From positions 736,001 to 800,000 of the forward strand of contig NC_059402.1 of NCBI RefSeq assembly GCF_905220565.1: a DNA stretch of 64,000 bases, given 5' to 3'. The position numbers and the translations under genes are program-made. The notes under the pieces were generated by a model. It was not told the origin of the DNA, ran no database searches, and was given only the letters and a program-made list of their open reading frames with translations. The DNA is from Melitaea cinxia. Taxonomy: Eukaryota > Arthropoda > Insecta > Lepidoptera > Nymphalidae. Positions 51,426 through 61,844 of this stretch are shown here, piece by piece (the first letter of the stretch is position 1; each line of letters opens with the position of its first letter).

Positions 51426-52980
51426 TTTTGTAATTATTTTTCAAATCGTATGTTTTACATAAATGGTTTCATTTAATGTCTCTCGCTCGCATCCAACTGC
51501 ATATAATTTCGTAGTCTGTGGAGTTTTATAGAGTTGCTTTCGGTTTTCTTAGAAACGGTTAAATACAGTTCATTATAAATAATTATAATAATTAAAATCG
51601 AGACTAATAAAAATAAATGCAAAAAGTATATTTCATTGTATGAAAACTTTTAACATACAATAATCAAGGAAAAAACAATATTCAAGTTTCAATCAATATT
51701 TAAATAAATTAAATGTATGATGGAACAGTTTTAGTTATGTTTTCAGTATTGAGTAGATATTATTTATAGGCCATATTATATATTGCCAGGGCGGCAAAAG
51801 ACCTACGGAGGTGCAAATAGAAAAATGCAATTACTTGGATATGATGGCTACGTAGATTTTTCGGTTCCGAAAATGCCAAAATGCAAATTTTATTGATATC
51901 CTTAAAAAATAATTTTCGAATTCGAGAATATACAAATATAATTATATACTATAGGACGTCTTTAATTCTTTGCGTCTTATAATCCGTGAAATAAGCCTAA
52001 AAAACATAAGATCGATAGCTGCGATATTTGTCTTTTCTTTAGAATAAATTAGAAAATGTCAAGGAACGACCCGTTTCACCTCAACGAATTAACTGCAACT
52101 TTTAGATTGACAATTGCGAATGGGAACATCCCGCAAATATAACTTTTATCAGGTGGATACCATCGTGTCAAGTAGTGTTAACGACAACCGGTGACCCAGG
52201 CCCTATGTTTCATCAAAGCACATGCTGTTTAGCAGGACTAATTAAAGCCTGATAACTAGGTATAATGTTTAAAGAACCATTTATTCTGCTCACGAACTTT
52301 TCAATGTTTTAATAGTTAAATATAGAAAACCAGGAAGATGACTTAATATTTGTAATTAAAAACCTTTGAAATTACAAATTTAATTACGTATTTCAGTATT
52401 TAAAACCTTCTCAATGGAATTAAAATAAAGAATAACAGTTTTTTTTTTCATTATTATCGATTTAATTCTGATAAAATTGATATGCTATCTAATTCAATCA
52501 TTATAATCCATTTCACATAGGATGGGTACGGTGACATTTGATATGTTCTAATACACGCTCACTATTTTCAACAAATCGGATAAATATACATTTTTAAAAA
52601 TCACCAATTACTTTCCAAAGTAAATAATAATGCTTGATTAGATTGAAATTGTATTTATATATGCGTTTTTACATTTTAAACAAAATAAAAAAGGTACAGA
52701 AAAAATGATACCTAAAAATTACAGGCATGAAACGAAACGTTTAAGGATAGGGATTGACATGTAGTAATCGGCTAAAAAAAATAATCGTAACGGCAATCTT
52801 GTGAATCGCGTCATCTCACTGACTCGAGATATCTCAATCAGTACTTTCTGTCTCTTGTATGCTTCCCGTGTTTTGGTTTTGCCAGTTGCTATAGTTGTAT
52901 TTGTTGCTGTTTTATTGTTGTTAAGTTCTGTTATTATTTTTTTTAATTATTCATTTTGTGTGTGTGTTCTGTTCTGTAAA
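51426..52980. other. AT-rich intergenic DNA
   Basis: No gene recognised. 52,790-52,980 becomes less AT-rich just ahead of the mariner-type relic and may be its 5' flank. Confidence 0.45.
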
Positions 52981-54012
52981 ATGCCGAAAAGAACAAAAGA
53001 AGACCGTTTCAAACAGTCAATTGGTTGTCCGCTTTCGGGAATACTTTGAACGAGAGTGAGAAAATAACGGTCCATTATTATCAGTCAACCACATAGTGGA
53101 TCGAGTTGCACAGGCACTTGAAATTAGGCGTAATACAGTGTCAAAAATTACTTCAGCCTATCGCAGTCCACTGTTGGACATAGGCCTCCACAAGGTCGTG
53201 CCAAAAAATGGCGTGAACTCATGTGTGTTGCCTATAGTCACCACGCTGGGCGGGTTGGTGACCGCAGGGCCGGCTTTGTCGCACTGAAGACACTGTTGCC
53301 CGTCTTCGGCCTGTGTATTTCAAAGCCAGCAGATGAATGGTTATCCCGCTATCAGTCGGCTTTATAAGTTTCAAGGTGGTAGTGGAACTGTGTTAGCCCT
53401 TAGTCGCCTCCTACGACACCCACGGGAAGAGACGCTGGTGGTTATATTCTTTATTGCCGTAGCCACACAGCTTAGTGTCAAAAGTAAGTAAAGAAAAGTA
53501 TGGTGACACCAATATGGAAGATAATAAGTTATCGACTCCCAAAAAGAGGCAAAGGAAATAAATGTTTGGTCGTTGAGGTTGAATATGATTATTAGCGGAG
53601 AAATGAGTTGCCCACAGTTTTACAATAATTAACGTCTTTGAAAGGTGCCAAATTATTTAATGAAAGTGTGACATCATTATGGCAACTTTTAAATAAAATT
53701 GGATTTCCATAAAATAAAAAAAAGTTAACAAACAGAAAAATGCGTGAAAACTTTGTGAAATTCTTAGAGGCGAAAAACATTACGGATTTGAACAAAGTAG
53801 TATTCCTTGACTAGACATGGTTGAACGCCAATCATACTGTTGGCAAAGTATGGACAGACGACACTGCTCATTCTTCGATTAAAGTACCGGAGGGTAAAGG
53901 CGAACGAATAATAATTTGCCACGTGAGCTGTGTTAATGGGTTTGTCGATAACTCATTTCTCGCGTTTAATACCACCCTTAAAATATTATTTATTCACTAT
54001 AGCGATGATTAA
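52981..54012 (+). pseudogene. mariner/IS630-type transposase relic, split by a SINE B
   Basis: ATG at 52981 opens MPKRTKEDRFKQSIG. A helix-turn-helix-like piece VDRVAQALEIRRNTVSKIT follows at about 53094-53150. After the SINE insertion the sequence continues with STPKKRQRK, then a broken stretch, then a DDE-like core: VVFLD, stop, and NANHTVGKVWTDDTAHSSIK then VPEGKGERIIICHVSCVNGF (about 53800-53965). Several stops and shifts interrupt it, so it is inactive. Confidence 0.65.
53151..53473 (-). repeat. SINE-like family B inserted in the transposase relic
   Basis: Reverse copy from ttcagcctatcgcagtccac to ccgtagccacaca. Flanked by near-identical 14-bp repeats agtgtcaaaaatta (53137-53150) and agtgtcaaaagtaa (53474-53487), one mismatch. 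It shows that SINE B moved after the transposase copy was in place. Confidence 0.85.
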
Positions 54013-54347
54013 TTTTTAATAAGCAGTTAAATTTTTTTTATTTTTATATAATCGATTAAAGGTTAACCGCATTTGGACTCGATAATCGAATTACATCAAT
54101 TAATTATGTATGGTCACCTCACTATAGAGTTAATTTGACATGTGTCACCGTACCCATCCTACGTGAAATAGAATATAAAGTAATTTTCGTTGCATTTAAG
54201 TCTCAATTGTCAATTAATGAACACTTACGATGAAAATATTTGTATAACGCGAATTTAATAAAATGCTTTAAAATATCGTAAATGATAAAATATATTCGTC
54301 AACTTGATTATAATAATCTTCAGGTAAAGTCGGACGCTGGCCCTCAC

Positions 54348-55266
54348 CAGTGATGTACAAGATACCTCAAATAAAGTATCTCGAATACCAAATACAAAAT
54401 ACTTTTAAAATAAGTATTTCAGATACCAGATACAAATAACTTTCTGTAATGGTATCTGAAATACTAGATATAAAATACGTATATTTCAAATACTTTTTAT
54501 AGATAAAATACTTTTGTAAAAAAACAACATTATTTTTAATGAAAGTTTAATTTTTTACATATAAATCGCGTTGATTGCGCATCCGTGAAACAACATAATA
54601 TTACATTTTTATGGTTTTAATTGGAACTTAAGTAAAACTAGTCCTTAAAAGTTTATCACTCATTTTCCTTCGATGAGGCCACATGATCATGCCTCCAAAT
54701 GAGAAGAGTCGCTCCATAGGGGTAGAACTTGGCAAACAGGTGTTGTATTTCAAAAATATTTTTTTATTGTAGGAAAAGCATTTAAACTCTTTATGTTGGT
54801 ATCTTTATTATTTAAATATTGCAATGTTTCTAAGTCAGCGGTGCTGCCTGATCCTGTGTTTTCGGCACTTGCAACAGAGGAATCTGAATCCTCTAAAAAC
54901 ATGTAATAGGATAAAAAAAAGACAATTCTTTTTTTCTATAAAATGTTGCCACGCCACCTATCAATTTGACCCTAAAAGACTAAATCACGGGACTAAAGAT
55001 TCAATAGCGCGTTCAGTTTCTGCGCCAACATTAATATTTAAAATTAATGTCACCTAGGATGTCACAATAGAATCAGTTATCTGTTACTAAAAGTATCTTA
55101 GCAAACATAGTATCTACAAAATACTTAGATACCAAACAAAAGGTATTTAAATACAAGATACAAAATGAATTTTTAAAAAAGGTATTTAGTTACAAGATGA
55201 AAATACGTATTTTGTATCTTGTATCTGTATTTCAGATACTTTTATCTTAGATAAGTTACATCTCAG
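54348..55266 (-). mobile_element. hAT-type element relic with 8-bp target duplication
   Basis: Flanked by exact gccctcac repeats (54340-54347 and 55267-55274), the 8-bp length of hAT elements. The ends cagtgatgta and, reversed, ctgagatgta are imperfect terminal inverted repeats, followed on both sides by iterated aagatac/aatacaaa motifs. On the minus strand the interior (about 54905-54660) encodes the C-terminal hAT dimerisation motif PMERLFSFGGMIMWPHRRKM, preceded by a stop. It is a 919-bp internally deleted, inactive copy, inserted in sequence that otherwise reads across the duplication. Confidence 0.8.
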
Positions 55267-55289
55267 GCCCTCACCCCGTCGTACCGCTA

Positions 55290-56055
55290 CCGGTGACGTA
55301 CCTATTATATCAGATAATGACACAGAGAAAAAAAAATGGCAAGTTAAAAACGCGAAGTCATTTGGCGAATTAAAGCACGTGTCGATCTCAAAAACAAACT
55401 TAAAAAAACTCAAAACTCGATCCTAAGGTGGAAAAAAAAACGTAAGCAATGATAGTCGAAGAATAGTTGACACAGTGTTGCTCGAAAAGAGTATGTGGTG
55501 TAGTGAACGTAAAATTCCATTGTTTTTCCAATTGTGAAGAAGAAACGCAGCGAGGACTTGTATCGATATTTCACATTCGTTGCTCAAAACGTTTGAGGAT
55601 TGTTAAGGTTCCAAGCTCAGAAACCGTGCAGACTGACAGTCAATCTGCGTTTTTTGCTGTAAATTGTGAGGCTGCCACTGGTAAGTTGAAAACAAATTAG
55701 TAAGTAGCTAAATTTGTTCACATTATGTTACATAAGATAAATTTTCATGTTATCAATGACAACTCTGATTATAAATTATTTCTGCGGAACTTTGTTCATA
55801 TACAGGAAACTCTAATGATAGTGATGCAATTTCATATTTTCTAATTTTGTTCAAGGCTGCATTGATTCTGGCATCGGACATTAACTATCATTTCAAAATT
55901 CAAATCAATTCTCAAATTCTTTACCATAACACTATCAAACGCGCTGAAGCTCATATTGGTCCAACTTTCGAAGAAACAGCTAAAGCATCTTGTATCAAGG
56001 CTATTGTGGAAGAGAGGAACCTTACACTCGGGGCTCATAGGTATTTGTACTTTTG
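55290..56055 (+). pseudogene. possible Mutator-like transposase remnant upstream of the exonuclease
   Basis: Pieces of coding-like sequence on the plus strand: 55467-55680 with CFSNCEEETQRGLVSIFHIR and a Cys-based region, ending at a strong donor gtaagt at 55681. 55847-56056 has RAEAHIGPTFEETAKASCIK then AIVEERNLTLGAH, followed by gtattt. The second piece resembles part of the Mutator-like transposase domain that occurs in many invertebrate genomes. The frames do not join cleanly, so it is either a decayed element or a gene whose exons I cannot fully resolve. Confidence 0.35.
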
Positions 56056-56182
56056 AATTAATGCAATTTTTATAAATTGTATGGAATACTTTATATAATT
56101 TAAATAGACCTAGAATATGTTCTTATATTTCAATTATGTGTTCAGGAAATATTGATAAACGACAGCCGAAGCTACCTCCAAC

Positions 56183-57256
56183 GTGGACAGCAATCCTTTC
56201 AAGCAATTTCAATTTTTGGAACGACAACAATCAAACCAATTTAAACGCAGGAGGACTTTTCTTAAAAATAGCAGCGGCACTCAACATAGAAAAAAAGGAA
56301 TAACATATATGAGCAGAATGAGACCCACGATGGAGAAAGCTATTAACGCAACGTGCACGAGAAATGAGTTTATTCCTAAGCCTGCTCCACCCCAACTATC
56401 GATCGAAATCGTCATTGTTGACACCGAAACCACGGGTTTTGAAGCAAACGCTGATATCGTGCATATTGCTGCTAAGTGTGGTACTCAATCGTTCCAAGCG
56501 TTTATGATTCCTCAACAGCCCATCCATGCCAAGGCTTCGGAAATATCTGGTTTTTCTGTCGAAAATGGTTATCTGCTATATTTTAAACAGAGAGTAGAAA
56601 CTACTCCATCAGTCACAGCAGCCAATGACTTCGTCAACTTTTTATGCGGTTTAAATTCGCAAATTTTGATCGTCGGACACAATATCATCAGGTTCGATGC
56701 TCCCTTGATATTGCGGTGGTTGGAAAAACACGATTTGCTCGAAAAAATGTGTTCGATCACATATGGTTTTACAGACACAATGCCACTACTTCGACAAGGA
56801 AAAATATCAAAGCAAGCTGTGCTAGCAAAACAATACCTCACAAGCCCGGAGTGGAAATTATTTCATGAAAAAGCTCACAATGCATTAACCGATTGTTACG
56901 TTCTAAACGGTCTTTTGGAACATTTTGAAATAAGTAATGAAGTTCTCATAAGTAGAGCTGTGTCATTAAAAGCATTTTTAGAGCGACAGGCAATGTTGCG
57001 GAAGCAGAATGCTCAACTTCGATTTCTTCGTCCAATGGAAAATGCTGTTTCTGAATACATGTTGAACAAAATGGCACGGCAGGGTGTAACCATGGAGGGA
57101 CTAGTAAGAGAATATAAGCTCCATGGAGATGAAGGTATCAAAGTCTATCTTGGTGAGCCAGTGAATGGGAAACCAAGAATAACAACAAATAACAGAATCG
57201 TACAAAATGTGATAGAGCGCGTGAAAAATTTTCTCGCGAAAAAGAGCACAAATTAA
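56183..57256 (+). CDS. DEDDh 3'-5' exonuclease, probably transposon-associated
   Basis: An open frame of 357 codons; the first in-frame ATG is at 56309 (MSRMRPTMEK), and upstream codons from 56183 may belong to the same exon (an acceptor-like gtgttcag lies at 56138-56145). The exonuclease signature is complete: VDTETTGF (Asp and Glu), GHNIIRFDAP (Asp) and HNALTDC (His and Asp). Fold and motifs match the RNase T/DnaQ class. After it comes a Lys/Arg-rich helical tail. Similar exonuclease modules accompany Mutator-like and other elements in invertebrates, which fits the neighbouring remnants, but an unbroken frame among decayed neighbours leaves a host role possible. Confidence 0.7.
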   Translation: MDSNPFKQFQFLERQQSNQFKRRRTFLKNSSGTQHRKKGITYMSRMRPTMEKAINATCTRNEFIPKPAPPQLSIEIVIVDTETTGFEANADIVHIAAKCGTQSFQAFMIPQQPIHAKASEISGFSVENGYLLYFKQRVETTPSVTAANDFVNFLCGLNSQILIVGHNIIRFDAPLILRWLEKHDLLEKMCSITYGFTDTMPLLRQGKISKQAVLAKQYLTSPEWKLFHEKAHNALTDCYVLNGLLEHFEISNEVLISRAVSLKAFLERQAMLRKQNAQLRFLRPMENAVSEYMLNKMARQGVTMEGLVREYKLHGDEGIKVYLGEPVNGKPRITTNNRIVQNVIERVKNFLAKKSTN

Positions 57257-60200
57257 TTGCTATTTATATATAAAATGTCTCAAGCCAACTTTTTAAAAGA
57301 TAACTACATCAAATATTATTGTTGACAATGTGATAGCGTTATTAAAAATTTGTAATATAAAATCTCTCTGAATAAAAAATGGTTGCAAAAAAAAGTAATG
57401 CTTTTATGTATGTTCATTTTTATTCATATCATTATCATTATGACAATTTGTTTGTTCTACGCGAAAAAAAAAAAAAACAAAAAAAAAACATATGATCACT
57501 TTTCAAGATTCTCGACAAGTTCCCGCGATTTCCGGCTTTGCCCGAGATTCAATCAGCTGTTACCAGCAGTGCAACGAAATGGCTGTCATCCGTTTCTGAC
57601 ATGTCAAAAACCAAAGCTTTTTTTATGTTTTCTTCTTTGAATGATAATTAAGGATTTTTTTTTTTTTAATATAGAGAATCTGTGATAAATTTTCTTTATT
57701 ACGAAAACTTTTCTAATGCTCAATCAGAGATTAGTTTTTTAACAGTAAACATTACTGCGAGTTCTTCTATAAGCTAAGTACTGTGTTAAAAATTAAATAA
57801 TTCGCAATTTTCCCCACAAAAGGCCTCGAAAATGTGCTAACTGTAATCATGGGACTTTGAACTATCATCTACTGCAAAAATTGGTAAATATTCACCGTAC
57901 TCGTTCAAATAGCCGAACTACTTTAAAAGCCGAAAGCGATTTAACTCTGATTTTAGAAAAAAAATGCGTAAATGCAGTCTTTTATATAAATAACAACTTA
58001 TGGCACAATATTATACAGCCCAATGACATAGATAATAAAAAATTTAAAATAATTGAGCAGATTAATTATAATTCTAATACTGCTTCGTTCATTCAATGGT
58101 CATTTTATTACGAAAAATTTAGAATATTTTCATGTGCGTAAAATCATTTGTCCTTAACTACAAGTATGTAACGTGTTCGAACTTTACATGCGCATGCGCA
58201 GGTGCTTGTTATACAAAAAGTGTTATAGTTCATATTAAGTAATTTACAAGGACTTTAGATTTTCAGACAGAAGTATATATCAAAAATCTACATTTTTAAG
58301 ACATAGCATTATTATTTAGCTCAGCAAATGTACAATATTACATCAATTCTATACCTACAAATAATGTCAAAAATTGTATCGGGGAATACAAACAGTCAAG
58401 TTTTTAAAATCGGCGCCTAAGATATGTAACAGTGTTAAAAACTTAATAAGGAAATACATTTTTAATATCGTAAATTCTTATTAAAAATACGAGGTTGTAA
58501 CAGCTCAAGTCACGTTATAGGTCTTAGTCGCACACATACACACATATTATGTCTATGCTTGTATGTGTGACATCTAACTTCATACATAAGAAGTTATATA
58601 TACTATACGTCATTTTATCTCTTTCTCAAGTCTCAGTAAATTAATATTAAAGAAATGACATTTCTAGCAGATGTAAATGCAATATTTTGAAAACAGTTTT
58701 TTTTTAAATTGAATTCGAAGACTTTTCTTATATAATTTAGTAACGGTCATTAATAGTAGGAGCAATTAAATGAACAAAAAAGCTAGTATTCAGTAACATT
58801 TCAAGAAAAAAAAAATACCTAAACCTACAATTTTATAATAGATAAAAATATTCCGTAAATCTTTCTAGAAAATTCTAGAAACGCTCTCTCTCACAAAAAA
58901 TTGTATTTATAAACAAAAAAAAATCATTTCGTAAAAATTTTACTCAACATTACAATAAATGTTTCTAAAACAGTACTTTAACAATTTCGTTTTTTTATTA
59001 AAAACAACATTTTTCGATTTCATTTTTAATATGTATAAAAATATCAATGTATTATCAAAATTATTATTATTTCGGAGTCATCAATATCTTTTTACGCAGT
59101 ATGATAAGGACACATTTCAAATTATCTATTTATAGCATCGGATGACATTATGAGAGATAGAATTCCTTATCGAACATGACATGAACTAAAATATGTCGAA
59201 TTAAACGTATCACACTCAACGACCCACTTTGACAAAATTTGTCAAAATTGATTGATAGTGGCAAAAGGAAATAAAGTAAACATCTCACACTCATTGACCA
59301 AAATCGACAAAATAAATGCTCTACATAACGATCTCCACTAGAACTTGTTTCTAAGTTGAGGGTCCAGAAAAACAATATACAAGCACGAACGCCCAGACCA
59401 AGCCAAACATGTATGGCCAATAGCAATACAAATATTTATCATGAGTGGCAATGCAACTAGAATCTGTATAACTCTTATTAAGCTCTTTAGAAGTAGTGCA
59501 TGTGTTAACTATCTGATGGATTTTTAATTAACTATTAAACTGTATAAAACTGTATTTTTTCTTTTATTTCAACATGTTAGAAGTAATCTTGTATAATAAT
59601 AGATAATATTTCTGCAATGTTTTTGTTTTAAAAATTTAAAATCAGTCATTTTGATGTTAAATATTTTTTTTTTTTTTGGTTTTTCGTTCCTCGCCGATTC
59701 TTCTCTACAGAGTCTACATTCTGAATCGACGGTAGTTTCACTTTTAATATTTCACTCATATAATTATATAACTAATACAAATATAATTTTCATTTGTTGA
59801 CCATTCATCGACTACTCCAGTCCATATGGAAGCCTACTTGAATCAATTAATTTTTTAATTTGGTTTCGATTGAATTTGATCTTACACACAATAGAATTAT
59901 GAAATATTTAATTGGATAATAAGGAAGAATTTTATGATATTATATGAAGACAAAGCTGATTCACAACGATTTTATATATATATCACCATTTGTTTTATAT
60001 ACATTTAATAATAAAATTTTCGATTAAACACAACCCATTTTTATATAATATATGGAAGATAATTTGGATTTTAAATATTAGGTAGGTACATATATTTTAT
60101 GAATTGTCAATTATGTTAATAATTAAGTTTTCAATTCGAAATATGTACAAAATAAAGTGTGCAAGTGTCCAATTCACACACGGCAGATGTGAAACTTCTG

Positions 60201-61717
60201 AAAAGTCGTCGGAAGGTTGACCTTGCGATTTGTTTTATCGAAGATGTAAGCGTCACACAAAACATATAACATTCTATCTCATTCCTTCCTATACATTTAT
60301 GTTTCCTTCTTTATCGTGACACCGTTTTCGTTTCATCGAGTTTTAAATCACAACGATTTTAAAGAAGTTTAATTTCAAAAAAAATTATATACTTTTACGC
60401 CTTTAATGAGTATAAAGTTTTAAATAAATGACTTATTTATGTATGTATGTTAACAAATGACTTGTAATAACTTATGTAATAATAAATGATGAGCTACAGC
60501 TGGGCATAGGCCTCTTTCTTCCCGGCGCTCCCTTCTCCTACACGGAGAATGAGGGCTATACCCAGCAATGAGACGTTACAAGCCGAATTAAAATGATAAG
60601 CTAAACGAAAATCTCATGGGGTATCTTAACATAGCCTTATCTTTGGCATCTTTATAACCAATTTTTATTTACACATAAAGTTTAAGAAATATGGTTCTTT
60701 GTCATTTTTTCATTTTAGAAATTACACCACATTATTAGTCTTTTTTGTTCATTTTTTTTTAAATTTTGTTTTAAATGTCTGTTAGTAACATAAGTCATAA
60801 TGTTTTTGATTTTCAAAATTTTATCAGACAGAAGAAAGAAAAATTAGAAACGGTAAGATTTGTAAGATAAATTTTAATTAATAAAATGAATGCAACAGAT
60901 ATACCAACTCCTATATAATATAGGATTATGTCAGTTCTAACATTTAAAATTCGAAAAACAAATTTTCTTCTTCTTAATGATTTAGGGTGTACAAATTTGT
61001 TTTTTTAATAATTACAAATTTTAAATTAAAAAAAAACCGTCGCTAACCGTCAAACATTTTGAAAACTTTTTAAGAAAAAAATTAAATAGTTCTCTAGTAA
61101 ATTTATAATTTTAATGTAAAAGAAATTGCGAGTTATATTTTGTCGCATAATAAAAATAGGCCTTCATTGTAAATACAAATGAAGCATTAAAAATTCCTAA
61201 AACACACCTAAGAATGTTTGAACACTTGCTTTGATACATCAGTAAAGCAGTCATGACCGTACCACATCTAAATTATGGTGGTAGGGGTGGTAGATAATGG
61301 TTGTAAGGCGATGGTTATAGGCAGTGGTAGAGTGTGATATGGTGATTTAGAAGAATTAGAAGTATTTAGATGTAGCTCTGCGCCAGCGCACTTATAAGCT
61401 ATTTTTACAATTATTATTGGAGAATTACTCAGTTTCTTAAGAGTTAATGTTTTAGCATCCCCATTGTTTCAACCCTTGAAGTTACTTCTATTAACCAACT
61501 TCAAACACATAAACATATGTAACAAACGTTTCAAAGATATTCAAAACAATTTCAATTATCAATATAATATTTGAGAATTACGTAAAATTGTTGATTTCAA
61601 TATAACATTTCGAGGACACTTCGTTTAGAAGATACAGACAGTATAGTCTGCATTATATATTGTTGAATTAAATACCATGATCGGGTAGTTTTCTCACCAT
61701 ACTGTGGTGGTGACAAC
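57257..61717. other. AT-rich intergenic DNA, USP30-like 3' flank at the right
   Basis: Contains A- and T-rich runs (57465-57490, 57655-57667), a degraded SINE A fragment at about 59385-59455, and a palindromic SINE-tail remnant at about 60490-60585. An unrecognised plus-strand frame at 57857-58141 is preceded in frame by KRPRKCANCNHG, a Cys-x2-Cys-x-His motif. No gene is supported. Confidence 0.4.
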
Positions 61718-61844
61718 TTAGAAGTGGGTGGTGAGGGGCGGGGGTGGTGCCTGCGTTCGTTCGTAGAAGAGTAAGTAGGCGGCGCAGCGCAGTACTTCTT
61801 GTAGGGACACCTCGTGAACCAGCGTGTCCGATGTGTACCACCAC
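61718..61844 (-). CDS. USP30-like gene, last exon
   Basis: Minus-strand acceptor atgcgcag before 61844; 127 nt to TAA at 61720-61718. The leading G completes the Arg codon left as CG by the upstream exon. It encodes WWYTSDTLVHEVSLQEVLRC and AAYLLFYERTQAPPPPLTTH, ending F. SLQEVL and AYLLFYER are the hallmark end of USP domains. Confidence 0.8.

Noticed and set aside
57857..58141. Possible zinc-motif ORF (KRPRKCANCNHG then NYHLLQKL)
   Set aside because: A single Cys-x2-Cys-x-His motif and a lysine-rich tail are not enough to name a family, and no exon partners were found.
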